Shown: piece after piece, positions 33,596 through 43,852 of the stretch
Layout of the letters: each line of letters opens with the position of its first letter
How positions within the stretch are numbered: the stretch's first letter is position 1
DNA from: Pilasporangium apinafurcum
Taxonomy: Eukaryota > Oomycota > Peronosporomycetes > Pythiales > Pythiaceae
Assembly (NCBI GenBank): GCA_001600495.1
Contig: BCKE01000016.1
Location: 553,291-617,290 of the forward strand
Length of the DNA: 64,000 nt
Direction of reading: 5' to 3'
Position numbers and translations under genes: made by a program
Notes under the pieces: generated by a model
The model's database searches: none
Told to the model about the DNA's origin: nothing
What the model saw: the letters and a program-made list of their open reading frames with translations, nothing else

Positions 33596-35396
33596 TTACA
33601 CTACTCCCTGGCGGAACATGGCCTCCGCGACACTTACAAAAGCCGCGATGTTGGCGCCAACGTCCAAATCACCTGGTGTATTGAAGTCTTCCGCCGTTTG
33701 TGCGACCACATCGTGCGCCTTGTACATGTAATCTACAGCATCAAAATCAACATTATTCAGTCACTGCTATCATCAAGCTTTATATGTAGATAGGTCGTAA
33801 ATTCATACCTTTGATGATTGTGTCCAGTTCTTCTGGTGACAAGTCAGTCGTACCCAAATTCTTTCGCACCAACGCAAACGATCCGCTATTGGCGACCTTG
33901 TTGGGGCCAAACGCGAGGTTGTGATGCTTGAACAATTCAATCGCATCCTCCGTGCAGGGCAGGCTGGCACCTTCGAAGACACCCTTGCAGCCGTTCTTGA
34001 TCAGTTTCTTAGCGGATTCACCATTGATATCGTTTTGGATGGCGCAAGGGAAGGCATAATCGCAAGGCGTGTCCCAAATGCTCGCTTCTTCCGCAGGGTG
34101 ATACAACGCACTTGTCGACGACATGATGTAGCCACCGATACGCGCACTGCGATCAGCCTTGATGCGCTTCAATTCTTGAATGTTTTTCTTCGTAAACCCT
34201 TCCGGTTCGATGACATAGCCAAAGTAATCGCTCATGCCGATCGGAATAGCACCGAGATCAAGCAGTTTCTCAGCAACGTTGAGTGCAACGACACCAGCAC
34301 CAGAGATCAAACAGCGTTTGCCCTTGAGTGATTCACCACGCGATTCCAGGACGCGGTTGGCAAAATGTGCCACACCATAACCAGTTGCTTCAGGGTAATA
34401 GTAAGCCCCACTGATGATACCTTCCGAACCAGCTGAATGCAATTGTCGCAGACGCTTGTATTGGCCAAACATGTAGCCAATCTCCTTTGGCCCAACACCC
34501 ACTCCGCCCATTGGAGTATCGGTATGTGGACCAATATAATTGGCGAGTTCTGTCATGTAACTCTGGCAAAAGCGCATGACTTCGGCTTCACTTTTGTCGA
34601 CTGGGTTAAAATCCGAACCACCATGCGCACCGCCGTATGAACCAGCGAGCGCATTGCGGAAAACTGCTTCAAAAGCAAGGAACTTGACCGCGCTGTGGTT
34701 GGTCTGTGGGTGGAACCGCAAGCCGCCCATATACGGACCGAGTGAGCTGGAAAATTGCACACGGAAACCACGGTTCACACGGCTACTGCCAGTATCGTCG
34801 ATCCATGGCACGCGAAACTACATGTATACAATGAGATAGGAATTGAGATGACTTATAGAAGATGAGAAAGATATAGTGTCTTTGTTTCCAAACCTGAATG
34901 ACACGTTCCGGTTCCATCAAAGTCTTCATGACCCAAGCATACTTCGGGTAGCGGTCAAACACTGGCACGATCGAGTTGACAAAATGCGTGACAGCTTGAA
35001 GGAAACTGTCGAATATATCGTAGTAATCCGTCAGTAAGGATGTAAACAGATTTCTAGTTATGCACAAGAAAACGAGCCAACGCACTCGGATTGGTGAGGA
35101 TCTCGGCGTATCGCTTCTTCCATTCTGTAGTGCAATTGTATATATATGGTTAGAGAAGATAGATCATAAAGATATCATCAACATACGATAGGAATAATAC
35201 AAAAAGCGTACAGCATGTCGGCAGCTTCCTGGCCGTTCCGGAACTTTTTATCTCCTTCGCGACGGAAGAGTGGTTTGTTCTTCCAATGCTTCTTGCCGTG
35301 CGTCGTGCCATGAACATCCGACATGAGCGAAGTCTTGAACCGCACGCCCATAGGCGCCAGTCGCGCTGTTTTTGCGCGCAACAAAGGAGCAAACAT
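33596..35396 (-). CDS. GDH: NADP-type glutamate dehydrogenase, 5 exons, about 500 aa
   Basis: Hexameric-type GDH: 2-oxoglutarate + ammonium + NAD(P)H to glutamate. Exons: 35187-35396, about 35082-35116, 34894-35005, 33809-34817 and 33596-33732. Joints give NPSA|FLQAV, PERVIQ|FRVPWIDD, TIIKG|DYMYKAHDVV and GANIAAF near the end. Family motifs: GPYMGGLRFHP (usually GPYKGGLRFHP; Met replaces the substrate-binding Lys position as read here), GGAHGGSDFNP, DTPMGGVGVGPKEI, the nucleotide-binding GAGVVALNVAEKL and PCAIQNDI. The N-terminal exon (MFAPLLRAKTARLAPMGVRF...) looks like a mitochondrial presequence. The exon 1/2 junction is uncertain, and exon 1 might belong to a separate small gene. Confidence 0.82.
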
Positions 35397-36358
35397 GGTA
35401 TTCCTCACCTACGCCTTCTTCTATATGGAAAAGTGATGTCAAACAAAGAAGGGAAGATTCCCACACTCGAAACACCACCGCAATGGCGCAAACACCTGCG
35501 GGGCTGTCAACGGAACGGTTAAGAAAACTGAAGTGAACCGTTGCGGTTCCGTGCGGTAACCGTGTGGCAAAGCTCAGAGTACTGAGTTAGGAGAGATGGA
35601 TGAGTCAGAGACTGAAAAGTTCTAATTGGCGAAATGCTATGGAAATACTGGTTGATGGTATCACCAACAGACATGAAAGACTGCGGAAAAGATGACAGAT
35701 TTTCCACTATTCCCCGTAATACTAGTGGCTATCATTGAATGGGATCGCGTGTCTATTATAGTTGGACGTGAGCGTGGTTTTAGTGTCGGTTTGCAATTAA
35801 GATGGTAGTAGTCTGCACTCGCCATAAATACTATCGATTGTGCTGGTGATGCAGATGTAATGATGGATGAAGCGATATACTTGGGCCGGAGTGTCTCTCT
35901 ATAAACGCATTATAGGCACTATCTCGATATAAATGGAGTACTGAGATCATGGCTCTTGCTGATACGATATGCGATTGGTTTCATAACAATGTGCTGATAA
36001 AACCAGTCTCTCCTCATCTTTCATTTGCAAACAATCTCTCCAAGAAAGGTGAAACCTAAATCTCACGCGTGCAAATTAATGAATTTCTTAAACTATCCAT
36101 GCATCGTCTTGAAGATACGTCAAGATTATTTATATCTGGATGTTCATCATCGACCTGATTGGTTGAAGGCAGATCCTTCATGCAAGCGTTTTCATGAGAT
36201 ATCAGATCAAAATGACACAAGATCAGGAAGTACAAAATGCAAGTATTTTTTTATGGTAGAGTTATTCTATGTAAACACGAAAGGTACTGGGTGCATTCTT
36301 TTTCTCCAGGGCATTCCCCATGGACCGAGATTGTACACTACTTCAGGAAGTAAACAAC
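35397..36358. other. Intergenic, no gene seen
   Basis: AT-rich spacer. The frame at 36025-36390 has no protein-like features. Confidence 0.45.
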
Positions 36359-36793
36359 TTAGAAGAAGTAGGTGGCAGCAGCGGCAGTGACCGCGACGGC
36401 GCTGCTGAGAGCGACGGTGACAGCGCCCGAAGAGCCAGAAGCTGAGTCTGCCGTGACGGAGCCCGAACCCGAGCTTTCGACTTCAGTCGCATCTGAAGAG
36501 CCCGACGTTTCGGTGGTGGTAGCATCCGAGGAACCCGAGGAAGCGACCGAGGCATCAACCGAGGCAGCCGTAGAAGTCGTGGCAGCGGTGGCCAACGAGC
36601 CAGTGGTCGAGGTTGCAGCCGTGGTCGCGTCTGTGGTAGTGGCGGTGGCATCCGTGGCGGCGCTAGAGGTGGTACTAGCGGCAGTACTAGCGGCAGTGCT
36701 GGCAACAGCGCTGGTAGCGGTAGTGGTGTCCGTGGTTTGGCCAGCAACGGCAACCATGGCGAGGGCGGCGAGGACAAGCTGGAAGGTCTTCAT
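36359..36793 (-). CDS. GPI-anchored Ser/Thr/Ala-rich surface protein 1 (144 aa)
   Basis: An N-terminal signal peptide (MKTFQLVLAALAMVAVAG) is followed by about 100 residues of almost only Ala, Ser and Thr with some Asp/Glu, then a Gly/Ser patch and a hydrophobic tail (AVTVALSSAVAVTAAAATYFF) with no charged residue after it. That is the layout of a GPI-anchored, probably O-glycosylated, mucin-like wall or surface protein. The tail closely resembles that of the next gene (AVSLAVGSAVAVTAAVATYLL). Function unknown. The antisense strand is open too, because the Ala/Ser/Thr codons reverse to sense codons; it is not a gene. Confidence 0.82.
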   Translation of the reverse strand: MKTFQLVLAALAMVAVAGQTTDTTTATSAVASTAASTAASTTSSAATDATATTTDATTAATSTTGSLATAATTSTAASVDASVASSGSSDATTTETSGSSDATEVESSGSGSVTADSASGSSGAVTVALSSAVAVTAAAATYFF

Positions 36794-36844
36794 TGTTTAA
36801 GAGTGAAAGAAGTTGGTTTGAAGGACTGTTGTTGTAGTTGCTGG

Positions 36845-36860
36845 CAAATTGAGGAATGAG
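36845..36860 (-). promoter_or_regulatory. Core promoter of GPI protein 1
   Basis: On the minus strand CTCATTCCTCAATTTG is a full match to the oomycete initiator (TCATTCC) plus flanking element (CAATTT), 51 bp before the ATG. The identical 16-mer occurs before the next gene. Confidence 0.7.
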
Positions 36861-37743
36861 GAGATCCCAAGCGCTTGAACTGCGATCCTACCTCAACTGG
36901 TGATTTTGAACAACATCATTGATCATGTAGAGAGAGGAATGCAAAGAAGACGCATACACAAACGTACACACACACGCGCAAGCACGCATGTTCACCGCCT
37001 GTTCGGATACTCTAAGGCTATCTTGAACAACAACCAGATCGTATGGTTGTTCATTTTCTTGATCGCATTTTTTCTCATGATTTACCATCTGTGGTACATT
37101 TATTAGTATTATTATTTCTAAATATAAAAATCAAGATAAATCTGACTTTTTTTTTTCTTTTCTTCTATTGGAGAAAAAAAATACAGTACGGAGGGAATAT
37201 CCTGGGTTTTCTAGTATCAGGTGGCGCACGATACGGTGCGGCAATGTTCAAGACGCAGCTGATTGTCACAGACGACTTCAACTGACGATGGTAAACAACT
37301 GGACAACTGGGAACAAGAGTCAGCCACTAGGAATATCCAATGCAACGCACGTGGAAAAGGATCAAGCGAGTGTCCGTGTTTCTCTGTATATTCAGTTTCC
37401 TGCCATTGAAATGGGTTGTGGAAAATACCGCCGACGATATGCGCAGGGTGCTATCCTACATTCGCGGTAGTGTAAAGAGGGAGCAATAGCCATTTACTTT
37501 TTTTCTTCTATTATGTTATGCTAAAGAACTTTGAAAAAGGGATCATCTGTCTAAAATGTGCGACGTGTAAATATTGAGCGAGAAAGCCTGGATTATCAAG
37601 TACGTCGAGAAACGAGACGCAAAGAAAAGAAGAAAAAAAAAGTCACATGTATGTATTCGTTGTTAGGATGTTTCTAGATACAAAGACACTCCATTTGTGC
37701 CTCGTTCAATCGTACTCACTTGTGGTTTGCAGTTTCACCAAGC
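36861..37743. other. Intergenic, no gene seen
   Basis: AT-rich spacer between the first two GPI-protein genes, including an AC-rich run near 36964-36982. Confidence 0.45.
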
Positions 37744-38184
37744 TTACAATAAGTACGTGGCGACAGCGGCTGTGACAGCCACGGCACTGCCCACAGCAAG
37801 AGAGACGGCATCAGAGCTGCCCGATGATCCGGCATCAGTAGCAGAACTTAAACCGTCAGCGGCAGAGGATGCCCAGGATTTGGCGTCATCGGTAGCGGAG
37901 GATGCCCAGGATTCCGCAGCATCGGCAGCGGAGGATGCCCAGGATTCAGCATTATTGGCAGCAGAGCTGACATCGTCAATCGCATCGTTGGCCGCAGATG
38001 AGATCGTGTTGACGGTGTCACTTGCAATGGAGTTGGCGGTGTTGGCGGCGTCGTTGGCAGCAGATGACACAGCTTCGGCAGCTGAGGCCGCAGTAGACTG
38101 GATTTCGTCAACGACAGAGTCAACGCTCTGTGCGGAAGCTGCAGCAAGGGCGATGGCAACAAGAAGGAGGTTGAAGATCTTCAT
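37744..38184 (-). CDS. GPI-anchored Ala/Ser-rich surface protein 2 with 11-residue repeats (146 aa)
   Basis: Signal peptide MKIFNLLLVAIALAAASA, then an Ala/Ser/Asp-rich body that is probably an amphipathic helix. Three tandem 11-residue units follow (ESWASSAADAA, ESWASSATDDA, KSWASSAADGL), then a Gly/Ser linker and a GPI-type hydrophobic tail (AVSLAVGSAVAVTAAVATYLL). The DNA repeats have a period of 33 nt. The signal peptide, tail and core promoter resemble those of the gene at 36.4-36.8 kb, so they are paralogues or convergently assembled wall proteins. Function unknown; likely a cell-surface protein. Confidence 0.8.
   Translation of the reverse strand: MKIFNLLLVAIALAAASAQSVDSVVDEIQSTAASAAEAVSSAANDAANTANSIASDTVNTISSAANDAIDDVSSAANNAESWASSAADAAESWASSATDDAKSWASSAADGLSSATDAGSSGSSDAVSLAVGSAVAVTAAVATYLL
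37862..37960 (+). repeat. 33-bp tandem repeat, three units
   Basis: Units share GAGGATGCCCAGGATT at a spacing of 33 bp (GATGCCCAGG at 37868, 37901 and 37934). They lie inside the coding region of GPI protein 2 and encode the 11-residue repeats. Confidence 0.85.
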
Positions 38185-38192
38185 GGCTTGTG

Positions 38193-38222
38193 TGTTGTGA
38201 TTGTTGTGATTGTTGTGATTGT
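38193..38222 (-). repeat. 9-bp tandem repeat in a 5' leader
   Basis: About three copies of TTGTGATTG (plus-strand reading) between the core promoter and the ATG of GPI protein 2. Confidence 0.75.
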
Positions 38223-38225
38223 CAG

Positions 38226-38241
38226 CAAATTGAGGAATGAG
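38226..38241 (-). promoter_or_regulatory. Core promoter of GPI protein 2
   Basis: Minus-strand CTCATTCCTCAATTTG, identical to the element before GPI protein 1, 41 bp upstream of the ATG. Confidence 0.7.
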
Positions 38242-39583
38242 TATACGACGAGAACTCAAAGAACAATAATGGGTTCCTGTTTGCATAGCGCGCTCCCATG
38301 AGCAAAAATCAAGGAGAGCAAGCGAGGAGCTACACATTTTTCATGATCTTCTTCACTGACTCCAGTACCATACATACATGTGCTTTGCGCATCGCAATAA
38401 ACGAAATCAGTTTAAATCAGTTTTGGCCATATTTTTAATGGCTTCTTCCTCATTTCGTTTTTGTATCTAGCACACGAAACACAAGACGAAAGAGCGAACC
38501 CACTAACACAGCATTGGTGTCACTTGCGATAAGAACTCCCTTGGTTCAACTATCCATTCAAAAACAATTCAAAGCACTGAGAATGCTGAGTAATCTACAT
38601 TGAACCATGCTTTTGGAATGCTTTTCAAGTTTAATTTTCCACTTTTTTCTGCACATACGAGAAGCAGCCAACAAAATATGGCGCATTTCGATGGTCGGCA
38701 ACACAGAAATTGCATAATCTTTGCAAAATTATATTAATTTTCCTTTATTTATCTTAATATAGTATATTCTAAACAAAATTTCAAAAATAGGAAATAGTTA
38801 TTCTGTAACATATATGCGTCTAAAATATTCCAAATTATAGTTATTATGCGTAGAATGATGAAAGTAGCCGTATTCTTCTAACAATTATCTCAGATTGCTA
38901 CAGATTCATCACAGGCACTGAGGATAAATCTCAAATTGTCAACTATTATTGAACAAAATTGAGTTCCAGATTAGATGTGATATTGATCAATACAACAACA
39001 AACAATTGGTCCAAAAAGATACCACCACTTGGAAAGCTATGCGTTTTCGTCGCCACGGAAAAACGTCTTGGGAGCTTTCTTGAGACTGAGATACATCAAC
39101 ACAGTTCAATTTTTTGTTTGTTCTTTTTGTTACCATCTGCTTCGTGCTTCTTTCTAAATATCGCGTTGCTTCAATTTTCAAAACACACACAAAGTGTATG
39201 GTTCTTAAAGATATTGCATATTAAAGTGAGGTTGAAACCTGAGAAGTATCAATGTCGAGAAATCGATCATGTCACTAATTTACCGAGGTTCAATATCTGT
39301 GACAAGAGCTGGGTCGACTACAATACAGCGACTTCAACTACCAAAAGACAAAGTGGTGAGAATTGCACATTCTCGAAAGAAGTGGCCACGGACGCATGGC
39401 ATCCAATGAACACGTCTCACAAATCCACCTCTATGATTGCAAGCGCACCCAGAGTCACAATAAATGCAGTCGCCTAATAGAAGAACAAAAATCAAACCAT
39501 GTATCTGTATTTTCGCAGAGGCAGCAGCCACTAACTTCCAGGTCTTTTGTTCTCCAAAGTATCTGTGTCTCACGAATTCACTC
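38242..39583. other. Intergenic, no gene seen
   Basis: AT-rich 1.3 kb. The frame at 38959-39477 has no recognisable features. Confidence 0.45.
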
Positions 39584-40063
39584 TCACGTGAAGATGATCG
39601 TGGTCACTACCGCAACGACTACCACGGCAGTGCGACCAATAATAATCCCAGAAGTGCTCGAAACTGGTGTGGGAGTTGGCGTAGTGTTGTTCGATTTTTT
39701 ATGTTTTGGGAACGTGCCAACGTCAGTAGCACTCGAGCCAGATCCACTTGAGGATCCACTGAGAGAGGTCGTGCTATTTAAGCCCTTGCTGACTGCAACA
39801 TTGGTTGCATCGTACACAGGTGGTGGTGGGTTCGCTGGAGGAGCCTGGTTGGCCGGTGGGTTAACTGGAGGTACATTCGCAGGTGGCACTGGTGTAACGG
39901 GAGGTTGTATCACTGGCAGCTGTGTCGCTGGATGTCCAGTAATTGGTGCATTGGCTGGAGGAGCTTGAAGCGCTGGTGGCGGCGGTGGAGCTGTAGTTGC
40001 CGGTTGATCCGCCAAAGCCTCCGCGATCAAGAGTGCTGCAAGCAATGAAATGACGGTCTTCAT
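39584..40063 (-). CDS. Pro-rich GPI-anchored surface protein (159 aa)
   Basis: Signal peptide MKTVISLLAALLIAEALA, then about 70 residues of Pro/Ala/Asn-rich repeats (PPANAPITG, PPANVPPVNPPANQAPPAN), a Ser/Gly patch, and a hydrophobic end (GIIIGRTAVVVVAVVTTIIFT) suited to GPI attachment. It is the third co-oriented low-complexity surface-protein gene in 3.7 kb. The ORF extends to 40078 but only through a TTG; ATG 40063 is the start. The role may be a cell-wall or adhesion structure; no family is recognised. Confidence 0.75.
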   Translation of the reverse strand: MKTVISLLAALLIAEALADQPATTAPPPPPALQAPPANAPITGHPATQLPVIQPPVTPVPPANVPPVNPPANQAPPANPPPPVYDATNVAVSKGLNSTTSLSGSSSGSGSSATDVGTFPKHKKSNNTTPTPTPVSSTSGIIIGRTAVVVVAVVTTIIFT

Positions 40064-40548
40064 GTTCCACTTGTTCAACTAGCAAAAGACACAGTTAACG
40101 ATAGCGAGGAAAACCAGAAATGAATTCACACACTGATGAGATAGCTAGAGGACAGAAGAAACCCGACGCGATGTCTTGAAATATCGATGGACTTTCAGAA
40201 ACAATTCGGACATAAGCCACCAACAAGCTATCACAGATGGAACAGACCATTAGATGCGCAGTAAGGTGAAGATTTTGAAACTACATCAGTAGAATTCCAG
40301 AACTTTATGGAGAAAGTGTGGAGACAACGCTGAGAATACAAACAATTGCATCAAGTGAAAGGCCGAGTCAATCACTCATCTGCAAGTCTTCTATAAGATA
40401 TATGTACTGTACGATATATGAGGATTTCTATTACAAACGCATACGGTATTTTGTAAGCGCTCTATTTGGGCCAATCTGTATCAATAAGAGTGGTGGTGCA
40501 ATTGAGCTTGTGGGGTTCTCATTGATCTCAAGCCGCCGAGTGGGGAAG
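40064..40548. other. Divergent intergenic region of the Pro-rich and COQ5 genes
   Basis: No gene. A minus-strand TTCATTTCTGGTTTTCC near 40116-40132 weakly resembles the initiator plus flanking element for the Pro-rich gene. Confidence 0.35.
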
Positions 40549-41638
40549 ATGGTCACGACAACTTCTCTCCTGCGGCGCTTTCGAGTGTCTGCAACACATC
40601 CTTCCATGCGTCGAACGTTCTCCTCTACATCTTCTTCTTCTGCTTCCTCCACTACGCACTTTGGCTTCCAGCAGGTTCGTGAGGAGGAGAAGAAGCCCAT
40701 GGTCGCCTCTGTCTTCCATAGTGTCGCGGAACGGTAAGGTTCTCACGTCCCTATTATCCCGACTGCAATCACATAACCACAGTGTCATATGCGCGTGTAA
40801 CAGATATGATGTGATGAATGATTTCATGAGCGGTGGCATGCATCGCCTTTGGAAGGACTCATTTATCAACACTTTACATCCTGTTGGACCCCTTCGCGTG
40901 TTGGATGTGGCAGGTGGTACAGGTGACATCGCGTTCCGTATTGCTCGTCGCTTATTGTCACCAGCCAACAACTACGGCGAAGACTCAGAGATTGTGATCT
41001 GCGACATCAACTCGTCCATGTTGGCCGTCGGCAAGGACCGCGCGGCGCAATTGCTTCCGGATGCGAATGAGAAATTGTTTAAGTGGGAACAGGGCGACGC
41101 AGAGCAGTTGCAGTTCGAAAGTAACTCGTTTGATGTCTATACGATCGCATTCGGTATCCGCAATGTGACGCATGTAGACAAAGCGCTGGCCGAAGCCTAT
41201 CGTGTGCTAAAGCCGGGTGGACGCTTCATGTGTCTCGAATTCAGTCACGTCCCGAATCCGCTCATTCGATCTGTCTACGATGCGGTACGATTATGGAAAT
41301 GCTGCTGATTCTGGCATAATTCTACTCTGTATATTTAATGCTGCTGGTGTATGATCTTGGTTAGTATTCGTTCAATGTGATTCCACTTTTGGGCGAAGCC
41401 GTCGCGAAAGATCGGAGTTCTTACCAGGTACATTTTCACTTAAAGCTCATTGTTCCATTGTATTGCTATTTTCTAACTGTTTTTCTATACTTAATTATAG
41501 TATTTGGTAGAGAGTATTCGTCAGTTCCCTCCGCAGGAAAAATTCAAAGGCATGATGGAAGACGTGGGATTCAAGCGCGTGACGTACACCAACTACACGC
41601 ACGGCGTCGTAGCCGTGCACTCGGGCTTCAAATTTTAA
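40549..41638 (+). CDS. COQ5: COQ5 ubiquinone C-methyltransferase, 4 exons, 288 aa
   Basis: UbiE/COQ5 methyltransferase, the C-methylation step of ubiquinone synthesis in mitochondria. Exons 40549-40733, 40804-41284, 41365-41427 and 41501-41638 join in frame (867 nt). The first 40 residues are Arg/Ser-rich without acids, a typical mitochondrial presequence. Motifs: [19 protein letters not shown], the SAM-binding [13 protein letters not shown], the later [15 protein letters not shown] and [36 protein letters not shown] and the closing GVVAVHSGF. The stop lies 30 bp from the stop of the TPR gene on the other strand. Confidence 0.93.
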
Positions 41639-41668
41639 AAAAGCAACAATCTCAATATAAAACCAAAT

Positions 41669-43732
41669 TTAGAGCTCATCTACTTCTGTGTGGAAATAAG
41701 AATCATGATTTACGGTCCCGATCTTTTGTTTTTTTTTCAGTGCAGCAGCACGTGCAAAATCAAGAATCGCGTGCTGTTTCTCGCCGATTTTGTCCAGAAG
41801 GATGGCACGGTTATGGTACGAGTATCCGTTCTCCGGGTCCAATGCGATCACTTGCGTGTAGTCATCGATTGCCAAGCGGTAGCTGCCCATTTTTGCGTAT
41901 GAATATGCACGGTTGCTAAGCGTACGGGTGCTGGTCGGGTCGATCTGTAATGCTGTTGCGTAATCCTGGACAGCCTCTTCGTAGCGTCTGCTCTTTCGAT
42001 AGGCATATCCGCGATTATTATAAGCTGCGACATTGCGTGGCTCCAATTGCAGTGCTGCACTGTAGTCGGCAATTGCCTGAGCGAACTCGCCCATGTTGCG
42101 GTAGCAGTAGCCGCGATTGTGGTAGAAGACGGCGTTGTTCGGTTCGAGCGCAATTGCCCTCATAAAGTCCTTTAATGCCTCCAAATGCCGACCTTGCTGA
42201 TCATAGCAGAGCCCTCTGCTGTTAAAACTGGATGCTGCTTGAGGTTGTAAAGTAATCGCGCGGTCAAAATCGGCGATGGCCAAGTCCGTCTGCTTGAGTT
42301 TGTCGTATGTGCTGCCACGGTTATGATAAGCATTGGCGTTTTCTGGTTCCACACGCAAAGCAGCCGTGTAGTCATCAATTGCTTCTTGGTATTTACCCAA
42401 TTTATCGAAGGAATACGCACGATTGTAGAGCGACTTGAAATGATTTGCGTTGAATTCTATGGCATTCGTATAATCACGAATGGCGAGTTCAAAGTTGCCT
42501 TGCTTGCGGTGACAAAAGCCACGATTGTGGTAAAAATCAGCATTTGTTGGGAGGAGATCGATGGCTTTGGAGAAATCAGCGAGAGCGCCCAAGTAATCGC
42601 CGCTACGGTCAAGTGAGATACCGCGGTTGTAATATGCAAATGCGTTCGTCGGGTCCATGTTCAGTGCTGTCGTGTAGTCAGCGATCGCGGCATCAAATCG
42701 TCTCATCTTGTCATAGGCAAAACCCCGATTGAAATAGGCTTTGAAATGCTGCGGATTCAAACGAATTGCATGGCTGTATTCTTCCGCGGCTGCTTGAAAA
42801 TTTCCCTCCTGACGATAGGCAAAACCTTTGCTGTGGTGAAGCTCTGCTTCCTCCAGTGCTCGGACTGGAACCATTGTTGTACTGCTTGTTGATTGCATCA
42901 CGGCAACGCTATTCCTCCTCTCAGATACAGTAGAATGTGTTGATGGAACCGGAGCGATCAGTACACAGGAGGAAGATGTGCCGCTCCCAGACGATGTAGT
43001 TGGAACAAATGACAGCCGAGATTCATTTTTGTTATTGTCTCCGGAGCGCCCTGAATCAGTGGTTGACAATCGAGGCTCCCGTGGATTAGCAAGATGTTGA
43101 TTGTTGTTGCTATGTAACTCATGTTGGCTTAGATGTAGAGGTCCAGGAGGAGGTGGAGGGGAATGGTTGGATCTCTGTCTAGTGAAATTGAGCGATCGAT
43201 GCATTTTAAGCTGCTGCTGCTGTTGCTTTTGATGTAATTTCATCTTCTTGTCCTTGACCAACGCGAAATTGTAGTCCTCAATAGCACGAACAAAGTCGCC
43301 TTTCGAGTTGTAACAGGATGCTCGCGCGTACGCTGCATTCACGTGTTCCGGATTAAGCTGCAGCGTCTGTGTAAAATCTCGAATCGCAAAATCAACTTGG
43401 TTGAGTTTCGAAAATGCCAAGCCACGAGTGTAATAGGCGTTGACATTGGCTTTGTCCAGTTGCAGTACCTCTGTGAGATCGTGGATGGCATTGACGTAAC
43501 TGGCCTGTTTAAACAACGCCACACCTCGTGCCAGCAGTACTTTGGGATCATTTGGATCTTTCAGCAACTGACTCGTGGACGAATCGATCACATACTGTAA
43601 ATCGGTGGGTTTCCGATAGTAATACGTGCGGTTGGGATGGCACTGCGCGGCTTCTTCCGTGCCCAAATAGTCTTTCCGCTTAAGTAGCACAGGCTTGTCA
43701 CCATCGACATCAATTTCGGGTGTGTTGGCCAT
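41669..43732 (-). CDS. Large TPR-repeat protein (687 aa)
   Basis: Single exon. After a leader of about 60 residues come two to three TPRs, then a low-complexity insert of about 130 residues (poly-Q and His, Ser/Pro-rich, with KQQQQQQLKM). About eleven uninterrupted TPRs of 34 residues follow, each with the W/Y-x-x-G/A-x-x-Y consensus (AYYNRGISLDRSGDYLGALADFSKAI is one example in pieces: AYYNRGISL and GDYLGALADF). TPR arrays of this kind scaffold complexes; no partner can be named. ATG 43732 is taken because the upstream frame opens with TTG. There is no signal peptide, so the C-terminal VDEL is probably not an ER-retention signal. Confidence 0.85.
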   Translation of the reverse strand: MANTPEIDVDGDKPVLLKRKDYLGTEEAAQCHPNRTYYYRKPTDLQYVIDSSTSQLLKDPNDPKVLLARGVALFKQASYVNAIHDLTEVLQLDKANVNAYYTRGLAFSKLNQVDFAIRDFTQTLQLNPEHVNAAYARASCYNSKGDFVRAIEDYNFALVKDKKMKLHQKQQQQQLKMHRSLNFTRQRSNHSPPPPPGPLHLSQHELHSNNNQHLANPREPRLSTTDSGRSGDNNKNESRLSFVPTTSSGSGTSSSCVLIAPVPSTHSTVSERRNSVAVMQSTSSTTMVPVRALEEAELHHSKGFAYRQEGNFQAAAEEYSHAIRLNPQHFKAYFNRGFAYDKMRRFDAAIADYTTALNMDPTNAFAYYNRGISLDRSGDYLGALADFSKAIDLLPTNADFYHNRGFCHRKQGNFELAIRDYTNAIEFNANHFKSLYNRAYSFDKLGKYQEAIDDYTAALRVEPENANAYHNRGSTYDKLKQTDLAIADFDRAITLQPQAASSFNSRGLCYDQQGRHLEALKDFMRAIALEPNNAVFYHNRGYCYRNMGEFAQAIADYSAALQLEPRNVAAYNNRGYAYRKSRRYEEAVQDYATALQIDPTSTRTLSNRAYSYAKMGSYRLAIDDYTQVIALDPENGYSYHNRAILLDKIGEKQHAILDFARAAALKKKQKIGTVNHDSYFHTEVDEL

Positions 43733-43852
43733 TAGAAGTCTTTTTTTCACAGGCGGGTGAACGATATGAGCACGAGCCGTTTCAAAAATATCCAAAGGCC
43801 GCTTGTTTGTATTAACTTTGGAGAATTAGCCAGCTAGCAATATCAGTATTTT

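Noticed and set aside
35054-35396. A separate small gene ending in LARFLVHN before glutamate dehydrogenase
   Set aside because: The frame can read to a stop at 35054, but a GT donor at 35081 joins NPSA to FLQAV, as expected for a GDH N-terminus, so these exons were assigned to GDH. Not fully excluded.
36372-36800. Acidic, Glu/Pro/Val-rich 142-codon ORF antisense to GPI protein 1
   Set aside because: It is the mirror of Ala/Ser/Thr codons (GCN, TCN, ACN), which rarely give stops on the other strand. The minus strand has signal peptide, GPI tail and promoter.
37697-38200. Ala/Glu-rich ORF antisense to GPI protein 2
   Set aside because: Same compositional shadow effect.
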